Source: CAIMUS01 sp046347625 (GTDB lineage: Bacteria > Pseudomonadota > Gammaproteobacteria > Competibacterales > Competibacteraceae). From it: a stretch of DNA of 64,000 bases. The DNA lies in assembly GCA_046347625.1 (NCBI GenBank), contig JAXMFU010000002.1, positions 806,001-870,000 on the forward strand, in the 5' to 3' direction. This document shows, in pieces, positions 35,120-45,100 of the stretch. Positions within the stretch are counted from its first letter, which is position 1, and every line of letters begins with the position of its first letter. The translations under genes and the position numbers were made by a program. A model generated the notes under the pieces. That model saw nothing but the letters and a program-made list of their open reading frames with translations, was not told the DNA's origin and made no database searches.

Positions 35120-36469
35120 ATGGAACAAACCCTCTGGCAGGCTTGCCTCGATCGCCTGGAAACAGAACTGTCCGAACAGCAATTGAATACCTGGATCAGG
35201 CCGCTGCATGCGCTGGAAGAAAACCATACCTTGCGCCTGCTGGCGCCCAATCATTTTGTGCTGGATTGGGTGAAGGAACATCATCTGAACAGTATCCTGA
35301 GCGCTCTGCAGCAGCTTTGCCCGAATCGCGCCCTTCAGGTCTTGCTGGAGATCGGCAGCAGCCGGCAGCCACCCGCCAGGAAAGCCGCGGAACCCGCCGT
35401 AGCCGACGCGTCCAAGCTTGCCGAGAGCGTGCTGGAAAGCGAAGCGCCGGGCGGCAGCCTCAATCCCGACTTTACCTTCGATAACTTCGTCGAGGGCAAA
35501 TCGAATCAACTGGCCCGCGCCGCCTGTACCCAGGTCGCCCAGAATCCGGGCACGGCTTACAATCCCTTGTTCATCTATGGGGGTACCGGCCTGGGCAAGA
35601 CCCATCTACTCCATGCCGTCGGCAACCTGCTGCGGGCCCATAATCCGACGGTCCGGGTCGTCTATCAGCATGCCGAACATTTCGTCTCCCACATGGTCAG
35701 GGCCTTGCAACACAATACGATCAACGAGTTCAAGCAGTATTACCGCTCTCTGAACGCCCTGCTGATCGACGATATCCAGTTCTTCGCCGGCAAGGAGCGC
35801 TCCCAGGAGGAATTTTTCTATACCTTCAATACGCTGGTGGAGGGGCATCAGCAGATTATCCTGACCTGTGACCGCTATCCCAAGGAGGTGGCCGGCTTGG
35901 AAGATCGCCTGAAATCGCGCTTCGGCTGCGGTCTGACCGTGGCGATCGAACCGCCGGAACTGGAAACCCGAGTCGCCATTCTCAAAAGCAAGGCCCAGCA
36001 GGCCGGTATCCATCTACCGGATGAAGTGGGCTTTTTCATCGCCAAGCGCATCCGTTCCAACGTGCGGGAACTGGAAGGCGCCCTGCGGCGGGTCTATGCC
36101 AATTCTCAGTTTACCGGCAAACCGATCACCCTGGCCTTCGCCAAGGAAGCCTTAAGCGATCTGCTGATCCTCCAGGATCGGCTGGTCACTATCGAGAATA
36201 TCCAGCGGACCGTGGCGGATTACTACAAACTCCGGGTCTCCGACCTGCACTCCAACAGCCGCCTGCGCGAACTCGCCCGTCCCCGGCAGATCGCCATGGC
36301 CTTGGCCAAGGAACTGACCAACCAGAGTCTGCCGGAAATCGGGGAAGCCTTCGGCGGCCGCGATCATACCACCGTTATCCATGCCTGCCGTAAGGTCAAG
36401 GAACTTCAGCAATCGGACGAGCAGGTCCGCAAAGATTATAGAAATTTGCTGGAGACGCTGTCGGATTGA
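35120..36469 (+). CDS. dnaA: Chromosomal replication initiator protein DnaA
   Basis: The 449-residue protein is full length. Domain I starts WQACLDRLETELSEQQLNTW; a short Ala-rich linker is followed by the AAA+ domain opening NPDFTFDNFVEGKSNQLARA, with Walker A YGGTGLGKTHLLHAVGN and Walker B LLIDDIQFFAGK; and domain IV carries the DnaA-box-binding signature GEAFGGRDHTTVIHACRKV. DnaA-ATP binds the boxes just downstream and melts the origin. Gene order dnaA-dnaN-recF is the classical one. The ATG is the conserved start (MEQTLWQACLDRL). Confidence 0.98.
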   Translation: MEQTLWQACLDRLETELSEQQLNTWIRPLHALEENHTLRLLAPNHFVLDWVKEHHLNSILSALQQLCPNRALQVLLEIGSSRQPPARKAAEPAVADASKLAESVLESEAPGGSLNPDFTFDNFVEGKSNQLARAACTQVAQNPGTAYNPLFIYGGTGLGKTHLLHAVGNLLRAHNPTVRVVYQHAEHFVSHMVRALQHNTINEFKQYYRSLNALLIDDIQFFAGKERSQEEFFYTFNTLVEGHQQIILTCDRYPKEVAGLEDRLKSRFGCGLTVAIEPPELETRVAILKSKAQQAGIHLPDEVGFFIAKRIRSNVRELEGALRRVYANSQFTGKPITLAFAKEALSDLLILQDRLVTIENIQRTVADYYKLRVSDLHSNSRLRELARPRQIAMALAKELTNQSLPEIGEAFGGRDHTTVIHACRKVKELQQSDEQVRKDYRNLLETLSD

Positions 36470-36529
36470 AAAATCGATTTTTTTCGGCCTGAAGGCAGAA
36501 AAGCTCGGTAAACGACCCAAAACAACCGT

Positions 36530-36975
36530 ATTTTACGGTTAAAAAAAATGATAACGCCAAATACTTACCTCATGGATGATAATTATTCTCAAAAATATAA
36601 TATACTGATTTTAAGAATAAAATTTTAGCATGTAGTTGTCATGCAGCCCTTTCCGGTCGAAATTTTCTTATCTACGTAGCATAACAATCCATTGAAAATA
36701 AAGAATATTAATTGTAAAATTGGCAATCTATGGAAGTAAACTGGAAGTTTTCTCTCAACTGTTAAAAAGTGCCGAAAAAGTGCCTGTGGATAAGTCTGTG
36801 GATAAGTGCCATTTTCCTGTGGATAAGTCTGTGGATAAAATGTGGATAACTTTTGACCCCAAAAGTTATCCACAGGTTTGCCGACTTATCCACAGGTTAT
36901 CCACAGGTTTATCCACAGGCAAAATAGCACTTAAACCTTTGAAAATAAAATAAAAGCCAAAAGTTATCCACAGAA
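36530..36975. other. Replication origin (oriC) with ten DnaA boxes
   Basis: Ten exact TTATCCACA boxes lie between dnaA and dnaN. Five are on the minus strand (36785-36793, 36797-36805, 36818-36826, 36830-36838, 36841-36849) and five on the plus strand (36866-36874, 36886-36894, 36897-36905, 36909-36917, 36964-36972), so the two groups face each other across 36850-36865. A strongly AT-rich stretch of about 200 bases (36540-36740) on the dnaA side is the likely unwinding element. A small AACCGTA/TACGGTT hairpin lies at 36525-36541. No gene is present in the gap. Confidence 0.92.
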
Positions 36976-37049
36976 AAGTGCCTCCTCTATTATTATTATC
37001 TTTAAAATATATTAAGAATAGTTGTTATAGAGCACAGCAGGACTGAACC

Positions 37050-38153
37050 ATGAAGATCGAAACTAAACGTGAAATTTTGCTCAAGCCACTGCAGCACGTG
37101 ATCGGAGTCGTGGAACGCCGCCAGACTCTACCGATCCTTTCCAACGTGCTGCTGACCGCCCGACAGGAGGAACTGATCCTGACCGCGACCGATATGGAAG
37201 TGGAACTGTCCTCCCGGGTGAATCTGCCCATCGCCGAACCCGGCGAGGAGACCCTGCCGGGTCGCAAGCTGTTCGATATTCTGCGAGCGCTGCCGGAGGA
37301 TGCCGATGTCAACCTGATCGTGGAGGAGGAAAAAGCCACCCTGCGCTGTGGCCGCAGCCGTTTCTCGTTGCTCACCCTGCCGGCGGCGGAGTTTCCTTCG
37401 GTCGGTGACCAGCCCTTCGAAGGAACTTTACGCCTGCCGCAGCATGCCCTGAAGAAGCTGATCGAACGCACCCACTTCGCGATGGCCCAGCAGGATGTGC
37501 GCTACTACCTCAACGGCCTGATGCTGGAGGCGGACGGCAACTGTCTGCGCGCCGTGGCGACCGACGGCCATCGGCTGGCCCTGTGCGAGGTCGAGGCGGA
37601 CATCGAACCGGCCGACTTCCGCCAACAGGTGATTCTGCCGCGCAAGGGGGTGCAGGAACTGTTGCGGCTGCTGAGTGACAGTGAAGCCGTGTCCACCCTG
37701 CGGCTTGGCAGCAATCATCTCCAGGCGACCGTGGATGGTATCCGCTTAACTTCCAAGCTGATCGACGGTAAGTTTCCGGATTACCAGCGCGTCATTCCCC
37801 GTGAGGGAGAGCGGATCATTCTGGCCGATCGTAATTTGCTCAGAGCGGCGCTCAATCGGGCGGCGATCCTGTCCAACGAGAAGTACCGGGGGGTTCGGCT
37901 GCAAGCGGAGAACTGGCTGTTGCATCTCCAGGCCCATAATCCCGAGCAGGAGGAAGCCGAGGAGGATGTGGAAGTCAACTACAACGGCGGTCCGCTGGAG
38001 ATCGGTTTCAACGTCACCTATCTGCTGGATGCTCTCAATGCCTTGCCCACCGAGTTGATCAAGCTTTCTTTTACCGACTCCAGCAGCAGTTGCCTGATCC
38101 AGGAGCCGGAAAGCGGGACCTGTAAGTACGTCGTCATGCCCATGCGGCTTTGA
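37050..38153 (+). CDS. dnaN: DNA polymerase III beta subunit (sliding clamp)
   Basis: The 367-residue protein is the expected length for the three-domain clamp: N-terminal VIGVVERRQTLPILSNVLLT, RCGRSRFSLLTLPAAEFPSV, the central RYYLNGLMLEADGN ... VATDGHRLALCEVE, DGKFPDYQRVIP, and the C-terminal CKYVVMPMRL. It encircles DNA as a dimer and tethers polymerase III and other partners. It follows the origin directly, and recF starts 12 bases after its stop. Confidence 0.98.
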   Translation: MKIETKREILLKPLQHVIGVVERRQTLPILSNVLLTARQEELILTATDMEVELSSRVNLPIAEPGEETLPGRKLFDILRALPEDADVNLIVEEEKATLRCGRSRFSLLTLPAAEFPSVGDQPFEGTLRLPQHALKKLIERTHFAMAQQDVRYYLNGLMLEADGNCLRAVATDGHRLALCEVEADIEPADFRQQVILPRKGVQELLRLLSDSEAVSTLRLGSNHLQATVDGIRLTSKLIDGKFPDYQRVIPREGERIILADRNLLRAALNRAAILSNEKYRGVRLQAENWLLHLQAHNPEQEEAEEDVEVNYNGGPLEIGFNVTYLLDALNALPTELIKLSFTDSSSSCLIQEPESGTCKYVVMPMRL

Positions 38154-38165
38154 ACTCACTTCTGG

Positions 38166-39248
38166 ATGCTGATTCTTTCCCTGGAACTCGACAACTTCCG
38201 CCATCTGCAACGGCTTACCTTAGCCTGCTCGCCGGGTCTGAATCTGATCGTCGGACCCAATGCCTCCGGCAAGACCAGTCTGCTGGAGGCGCTGTATTTT
38301 CTGGGACGGGCGCGTTCGTTCCGCACCCGCCAGGCGCGGGAACTGATCCGTTATGGCGAAACTGCATTCCGCCTGGTGGCGACCCTGGGCGAAACGCCGG
38401 AGAGTCGGCGGGTCGTGGTCGGCCTTGAACGGAATAGGCAGAGTCTGACCATCCGGATCGATGGGGAAGCGGCGGACTCGGTGGCGCAACTGGCTCGGCA
38501 AACGCCGGTGCTGTTGCTGACCGCCAACAGCCATCGTCTGCTGGAAGAAGGTCCTCGCCAGCGCCGCCGGTTTCTGGACTGGGGGCTGTTCCATACCGAG
38601 GCGGTGTTCTGGCCGGCCTGGAAGCGTTATGCCGCCGCCCTGCGCAATCGCAACGCCGCCTTGCGCGCACACTCCCCTGAACGGGTCCTGGATGCCTGGG
38701 AACAGGAACTGGTGGCGGCGGCACAACCCTTAAACCGATTTCGGGAAGCCTTCTGTGAGGCGCTAGGAAGCGTTTTGAGCGCTTTACTCGGGGAGACCCT
38801 GGGGGAGGTAGCGCCCCGGCTCGAGTATCGCCCTGGCTGGCCTCTGGAGGCCGAATTAGGGGCGGTGCTGCGGCAGGGACGGGAACAGGACCGCCGCCTG
38901 GGTTATACCCAATGGGGTCCGCACCGGGCGGATGTGCTGATCCGGCTCGCCGACCGACCGGTGACGGAAATCCTGTCGCGGGGACAGCAGAAGCTGCTGA
39001 TCATCTGCCTGATCCTGGCCCAGGCTCAGATCTATCGGACCCGCCAGGGCAGCGCCTGCATTCTGCTGATCGACGATCTGCCGGCGGAACTGGATCGGAC
39101 CCGCCGCGAGTGGGTACTGCGCCGCCTGGCCGACAGCCGCATGCAGTTATTCGTCACCGCCATCGAACCGGAAGGGTTGGATAGCTCGCTTTGGCCGGGC
39201 GCCCGAATTATCGCGCTGGACCGTGGTGCTGTCGGTGAAATCGGTTGA
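38166..39248 (+). CDS. recF: DNA replication/repair ATPase RecF
   Basis: The 360-residue SMC-like ATPase has Walker A LIVGPNASGKTSLLEALYFL, the RecF signature around LLLTANSHRLLEEGPRQRRRFLDWGLFH, GPHRADVLIRL, the ABC-type signature LSRGQQKLLIICLILAQ and Walker B ILLIDDLPAELD. RecF loads RecA at single-strand gaps with RecO and RecR. The gene runs with dnaN. The usual next gene, gyrB, is not here; about 280 bases of unremarkable sequence with a short GGATGATCGCGATGA direct repeat (about 39294-39324) lead to an accessory cluster. Confidence 0.97.
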   Translation: MLILSLELDNFRHLQRLTLACSPGLNLIVGPNASGKTSLLEALYFLGRARSFRTRQARELIRYGETAFRLVATLGETPESRRVVVGLERNRQSLTIRIDGEAADSVAQLARQTPVLLLTANSHRLLEEGPRQRRRFLDWGLFHTEAVFWPAWKRYAAALRNRNAALRAHSPERVLDAWEQELVAAAQPLNRFREAFCEALGSVLSALLGETLGEVAPRLEYRPGWPLEAELGAVLRQGREQDRRLGYTQWGPHRADVLIRLADRPVTEILSRGQQKLLIICLILAQAQIYRTRQGSACILLIDDLPAELDRTRREWVLRRLADSRMQLFVTAIEPEGLDSSLWPGARIIALDRGAVGEIG

Positions 39249-39528
39249 GCGCGGCGCGAGTGCCTTGCATGAAGCGGGGCATGAAAAGCCAGGGATGATC
39301 GCGATGACGTGGATGATCGCGATGAACTGTCAGCCGACCCAGGCCGCGATGCGGGATTATTTGATCGGTGAGGTCATGAGAAACTGACAGGTGATAAACC
39401 GAGCAAATTACTCTGTTGTTTCGTTGTAAAAGTTATGATAAAAATATGCAAAAATAATGTAAGACTCCGACCCTTTAAAGGCGCCATAAATAATGAAAGA
39501 TGTTTTGACTAACTAAAGAGGTAAACAG

Positions 39529-41040
39529 ATGAGGCCTGTTACTAAACCCGACCCAACTTTAATTCCAATTCTTGGTGGCAATAACGTACTAGCTTATGGA
39601 TATTACACTGCTGCCGATCTTAACACCAATGTCACTTTTGCAGTGGGGTCTGTGACAGTTTCACTTGGTGTTGTTGGTCAGTACATAACGACAGTTAACC
39701 AGCTATTAGGAATTTTATTAGAAATTGCTCAGGGCAACGATCCTTACCCTGCTGGTAATCTTAGTACAAATCGGAAGGCTACGAATACGATTAAGAGACA
39801 CCTTACAGACCCACCAGGTTATCGAGCTGCTAATTGTCAGCTGGATGCTAGGTTAGGGCAATACTGCTCTTTTTGTGAAATCCCCAAACCCGGACACGAA
39901 ATGGCTGTCGAGCATCGACTGCCCAAAACACCTTATCCTGTTACTTTTGTGTGGTGGGGCAATTTCTTGCAAGTTTGTAATCACTGTAATTCAGTTAAGG
40001 GCGATAATCCAGACCGCGCAGCAGGGGCACATTTTGTCGCAGCACCAGCTCGGTTACAGCCCTACCCTAATGGTGTTGTGCCGATTCCGCCCATGCCACT
40101 AGGTGCGCCAGCGGCTGAACAGACACTCATGCAGGCCGTTCTTGAACGACACTTTTGGCCTGATCTCGATCCCAGGTCGTTTCGACGAATCACTTATCAA
40201 ATGCAAGACGCAGGGGCTGGCTATACTAATATAACCTCTGCTTATGCAGCTATCAGGATGAACAATAACATCACATTCCATAACTACGCAGTAACAGCCG
40301 ATCTTCAATTGGCTGGGCCAGGTGGAGGAATCACTAACAATGTAGCGGCTGAGATTGTTGCCTTGAGAAATAATACTGAGGCGGCAGCGGCGGCAGCGGC
40401 AGCGGCGGCAGCGGCGGCAGCGGCAGCGGGGGGAGCGGCTAGTATTGCCAATGCCCTTACTGCGGCTGGAAGGGCAGCATCTGATATTAGTCCTGCTATT
40501 GGTGCCGCCATTACAAATCACCCTACCGTGACAGGAGCAGCCACTGTGGCTGCTATTGCGGCGGCTATCTATGCGGCTCCTCCAAATCCTCCGACTGCTG
40601 CGATGAATGCTGCCCAAGCTGCTTACAGCGCCGAAACAGATCGCACTTTACAACTGACGGGATTGAATGTACAAGATTCTGCAAGAGCAGGCTATCGTAC
40701 CGAAGCTTGGTTCGATGTCTTAGCCCTCATAAATAGTTGGGAATTGGAGGCAAACGCACCTTTGCCAGCAGGACTGACGCCAGCGGAGGCTGACTCAATA
40801 CGCTTACTTATATTTAATATTTTCTGGATGGGGTTGTTGAAACTAGCAAAGGGCAAAGGATTTTACTCTACTCTAATTGAACTTCTCCGACAAATTCCTC
40901 ATCCGCTTTATGCACAACCAGCTCTACCTGCTGTACCCTTTGCTACTCTGGCTCATCGTTTTATCTTTAATAGTAATCCAGCCAACGGACTTGGCCAAAT
41001 GTATACGATTCCTGGTACTAATGTTACCTTTATTCCCTAG
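39529..41040 (+). CDS. HNH-type zinc-motif protein with poly-alanine linker (copy 1)
   Basis: The 503-residue protein has an HNH-like core around residues 110-165: GQYCSFCEIPKPGHEMAVEH, where His of VEHRLPK is the presumed first catalytic residue, then FLQVCNHCNSVKGDNP with the second CxxC and Asn. A run of 14 Ala near residue 290 links it to a helical C-terminal half. HNH nucleases cut DNA or RNA and also serve as toxins, homing enzymes and repair nucleases. The start MRPVTK resembles that of the next gene (MRPVNK). The gene is visibly AT-rich compared with recF, suggesting transfer. Confidence 0.7.
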   Translation: MRPVTKPDPTLIPILGGNNVLAYGYYTAADLNTNVTFAVGSVTVSLGVVGQYITTVNQLLGILLEIAQGNDPYPAGNLSTNRKATNTIKRHLTDPPGYRAANCQLDARLGQYCSFCEIPKPGHEMAVEHRLPKTPYPVTFVWWGNFLQVCNHCNSVKGDNPDRAAGAHFVAAPARLQPYPNGVVPIPPMPLGAPAAEQTLMQAVLERHFWPDLDPRSFRRITYQMQDAGAGYTNITSAYAAIRMNNNITFHNYAVTADLQLAGPGGGITNNVAAEIVALRNNTEAAAAAAAAAAAAAAAAGGAASIANALTAAGRAASDISPAIGAAITNHPTVTGAATVAAIAAAIYAAPPNPPTAAMNAAQAAYSAETDRTLQLTGLNVQDSARAGYRTEAWFDVLALINSWELEANAPLPAGLTPAEADSIRLLIFNIFWMGLLKLAKGKGFYSTLIELLRQIPHPLYAQPALPAVPFATLAHRFIFNSNPANGLGQMYTIPGTNVTFIP

Positions 41041-41096
41041 AGACGAAAATAACTTAAAAACACTATCGCTTGTTAAACCAAGTTGGAAAAATTTCA

Positions 41097-42038
41097 ATGC
41101 GGCCTGTAAATAAAACAAAGCCTTCTCAACAACTTCTCGAGTCTATCTTGAAAACAAACAAATCTAGAGGCTGGAGTGAGAACCGTAGCCTGCAAGGGGC
41201 CTTAGCCGATACTATCGGACATTATTGCTCCTTTTGCGAGTTACCGATTAATGTTGGCGAACATGTTGAAGATAAACGCTCATCTCGTGCTGGTAAAGCT
41301 GCCCGCTTCAAAGACTGGGAACATCTGTTGCTCAGTTGTAACTATTGCCAGATTTATCGGCGTAACGGGAAAATTAATGAAAGTGACTATTTATGGCCGG
41401 ATATAGACAGTACTTTTACTTTAGATAATACCAGCCCATTGATTTACACTTATAAGGATGTCAATTTTGTTCTCAGCAGCAGTAGTTGTCAAAGCAGTGA
41501 AACCGGAAAGACCAAGCTAGTCATTGTCGAAGCCAACTCCGGTTCTCAGTCTTATCAAAAAGCTAAAAAGTTCATCGACTTATTTCAACTTAATACGCCT
41601 GATTACAATCCAACAACTAATACTTTGAGCTTCACCGATCAGACATTAGCCACCTATCCGGATCGTCGCTTGTTTCTGCGAACAGAAGCTTGGGAGCTTG
41701 CCCAGGATAGCATTAAGACAATTGTTGAAGCACGAAATTTCCAGATTTCGACTCTACCTTATGATATAGCACTTGTTACTGCTAGGGCCGTTGCTAGAAC
41801 CTACGGATTTTGGTCGGTTTGGATGACAGCCTTTTGGCAAGTATTTCCAGATGCCAATTTGATCGATAAATTATTTATAAGCACAGATACTAGGAAGGGC
41901 ATTGTGATTCACGGGTATCAGGGATTGGATCAGCCTACTCCACCAGAACCAGGGCCAAGCCGCCCAAAGCGACAGAAATCAACGAAAACTTATCTACTCT
42001 TTACGGGAACTGCTAAAGATAGAATTACCTACAGCTAG
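41097..42038 (+). CDS. HNH-type zinc-motif protein (copy 2, paralogue)
   Basis: From ATG 41097 the product is 313 residues, starting MRPVNKTKPSQQLLESILKT. It repeats the core of copy 1: ALADTIGHYCSFCELPINVG, a KDWEHLLLSCNYCQIYRRNG segment with the second CxxC, and a similar C-terminal region (FLRTEAWELAQDSIK versus YRTEAWFDVLALINS). The His-based first motif is less clear here (VGEHVEDK). The first in-frame ATG at 41070 is less likely because the MRPV start is shared with copy 1. Ends with a basic tail (SRPKRQKSTKTY). Probably same operon as copy 1. Confidence 0.6.
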   Translation: MRPVNKTKPSQQLLESILKTNKSRGWSENRSLQGALADTIGHYCSFCELPINVGEHVEDKRSSRAGKAARFKDWEHLLLSCNYCQIYRRNGKINESDYLWPDIDSTFTLDNTSPLIYTYKDVNFVLSSSSCQSSETGKTKLVIVEANSGSQSYQKAKKFIDLFQLNTPDYNPTTNTLSFTDQTLATYPDRRLFLRTEAWELAQDSIKTIVEARNFQISTLPYDIALVTARAVARTYGFWSVWMTAFWQVFPDANLIDKLFISTDTRKGIVIHGYQGLDQPTPPEPGPSRPKRQKSTKTYLLFTGTAKDRITYS

Positions 42039-42110
42039 AATCACTTACCCACATTCTGTTCCCACTCCGGGATGATGAAGGAACTTTAACCACCACTTAA
42101 AGCGACTATT

Positions 42111-45100
42111 ATGGCAGATACAATGAGTCCCATTTTACAAACAATCCAAGAGAACTTAAACCGTGCAAAAAGTTCTTTACCCGATAGCCAGCTCCGTCTC
42201 GATATCAATACTATTGGAGCTAGCGCTGATATAATCATTCCGCTCTTCAAACAGACACTCTTTCAAGATTACCTGCTTCTCAAAGGAGAGATTGGCATCA
42301 TTTCTCAAGTGGAGGATGATAAATTAGTTGTCAGTGGTACCTCGGCTGAAGCGTTATACGATGTGGAAAATATGGGGCTGGTTTGCACGTTTGGCGTCAG
42401 CAACGAATCAACCCTGACCTTTACTGTTAAGCTTATTCCTCCTGCTATCTCTAAATGGAGATTGGCAGCAAGTTTTTATGAACTAGAATACACTTTTTTT
42501 GAAAATTTATTTTACACCTCACCAATTTTTATTCTCTCTACCTATGACTATTATGACTCTAACTTAAAGATCAATGTTAAAAAGGGCGCCAGTTTACACA
42601 TACAACCAATTAGTTTTGATGGCTCGCTAACGCCAGCTCTATCTTTAATTAAAAGTGCCTTGAAGCAGCCTTTACCCCCTTTGTATGGTCCCCTTACAGA
42701 AGATAGCAATTCTCGCCAATTGGATCTGAGGATGTCTTTCCCTGACATTAATCTGAAGGTTGCAGATATCTCCTTCTCAATCGTTATGAGCCAACCTCTT
42801 CTTGTGCTCAGCAACAGGCATTCGGTCTTCCCTGAACATACGATTACTACCATTTCAGTTCAGAGCAATGTGGAAGTCGGCGGAGTTAATCTTCCCTTGG
42901 CGATTCAACTACCATCGCACTCATCTCGATGGCAGCTTGGACTCATCCCTGGCGAAAGCGTAGAGCTGTCGAGCATTCCTAATTTTTTAAAGAGCATCAC
43001 CGGAATTGATTTGTTATCGGCTTTACCCGATAGCGTCATTAAAATAGCAGGGTTTTATATCAATGTTTTTTCCGTTGATTTCGATCTTAATAGCAAACAG
43101 TTCTGGTCTCTCGATTTAGGAGTTTCCTCGAAGGATAGTTCAGGAACAAAATCCTCATCAACTCTATGGCAAATTATACCAAATTTACTGGAGATAAAAG
43201 ACCTATCTTTCAGGTTGCATATTAATCGTGTCATCCAGCAAGAAGGGACACTCCGGACAGATGTAATGGGAACCATTGCGGGGACTTTTGAGATTGCCAG
43301 CTCACTCAATGTCTTGGCGCAGATTAGTCTCCCTATTGGCAGTGCTTTGTGGACTTTACAGACTAGCTCGAATTTACCGTTGAGTTTAAATCAATTGACT
43401 AAATATGTTGGCAATGTGGATCTGACCTCATTGCTGCCTAGAGGTCTGGGTAAGATCGGTGATTTTACTTTAGTCAAATCTATCTTGGCTATTGATCCTA
43501 CTACCCCCACCTTAAGTGGATTCTCCTTTACCTTATTTTCTACAAATAACTGGGTAATCATTTCAGAACGATTGATAATAGAAAATATTATCATCGATCT
43601 AAGTATTAACAAGCCTTTGAAGAGTGATCGCGAGCTTACAGGTTATGTACGTGGCACAATTAACATTGGAACTGTCGATGTTGAGATAGAGGTATCTCGC
43701 TACACAGCAGCAGAAGATTGGCTATTGATAGTCAAATCGGCTACCATTCCTTTACCATCACTTCAAGATATCGCTAGTCTTGTCGACGCCGATTTGAAAA
43801 ACTACTTACCACCCAGTCTAGCTTCTTCCAGTTTTTTCATCAACGATCTCGACATAGAATTGGATTTGAATAATAGAGCAGTTACATTGGTTTCATTTAT
43901 TCTTTTAGCTGAAATTGACTGGAAATATTACTTCTCTTCAAAAAGCTCGGAAAAATATATCACTTTTTCTGAAGTTAGTATCGCCATAGCCAAATCTCAA
44001 ACTGAATTTACAGGCGCAATTGTTGGTATTTTACAAATAGCGGGTGTAAATATAACAATGATTGCGGATTATACAAATGCAGGTTGGCAATTCCAAGGGA
44101 GTACAGGCGATGGCCAAAGAATTCCTATTAGAAATTTGATAAAAGATATTGTCAACTTATTTGGTCATGCCGCTTTGCCCTCAGCTATAAAAGAACTGAC
44201 CATCCAAAATCTGGGGATTGCTTTTAATACCAAAACCAAAAATTTCTTCTTCACCTGTCAGTCTCAATTTCCTCTCGGCACTCAAGATAGCGTTGCCATC
44301 ACTGTCACCATCGATATCAAGAATAACGATGGAGTTTATACCAAAAGCTTTGGCGGTCATATCGAAGCCACCGTCGAGAAACTCGATACGCCACTGATCT
44401 TCGAGCTCCACTTTGCAAAAGACAACACCTCAAGTGCTTTCATCGCCGCCTATAGTCATACCGATGAGGCAAAGAGTCTTAACATCATCAAGCTGATTAA
44501 AGGCTTCGTTCGTACCGATTCAGAACTGATCGAGCTTATCCCACCGACGCTCGAAATCGATCTCAAAAACGTTCTCTTTGCCTATATCAAAAGCGCACCT
44601 GCCGCTACAGCGAAGCCGCAGCAAGGTCTCCTCTTTGGTGTTGACATCGGAACAAGCATTAATCTCTCCAACCTGCCGCTGGTGGGTAAAGAATTTCCCC
44701 CAGAGCAGACCGCCGGTGTCGATGATTTGCAATTACTGATCGCCTCTAAAGATTTTACTCCTGAAGAAATCACAACCTTTAACAGCCTTATCCCGGAAAA
44801 CGTCACTAAAATTCCCGAACAACCCGCTACAGGCAAGAGTGCAACCTCCAGCAGCGCACCAGGCATTGCTTTACCCAAGGGTGTAAAAGTAGCGGCCAAG
44901 ATGCAATTCGGCGGCGCACTCGACACGCTTAGCTTGCCGGTTTTTGCTTCCGACCAGCCCACGCCGGGTTCCACTCCAACTCAACCCGCTTCCTCCAAGC
45001 AGCCTGCGCCCACTCCTTCTACTACCGGCGCTACTCCCTCGAGTATCAAATGGTTCACGCTTCAAAAACAATTCGGGCCGGTACAGTTTCAGCGCATCGG

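Noticed and set aside
36525..36549. AACCGTA/TACGGTT hairpin followed by eight A as a dnaA terminator
   Set aside because: The run after the stem is A rather than T on the dnaA sense strand, and on the other strand the T-run precedes the stem.
39309..39401. A 30-codon frame after recF
   Set aside because: Built on the short GGATGATCGCGATGA repeat; no ribosome site or family resemblance.
40099..40617. Minus-strand frames across the poly-alanine segment of the HNH gene
   Set aside because: They are Ser/Arg- or Ala-rich artefacts of the GCG/GCA repeat.
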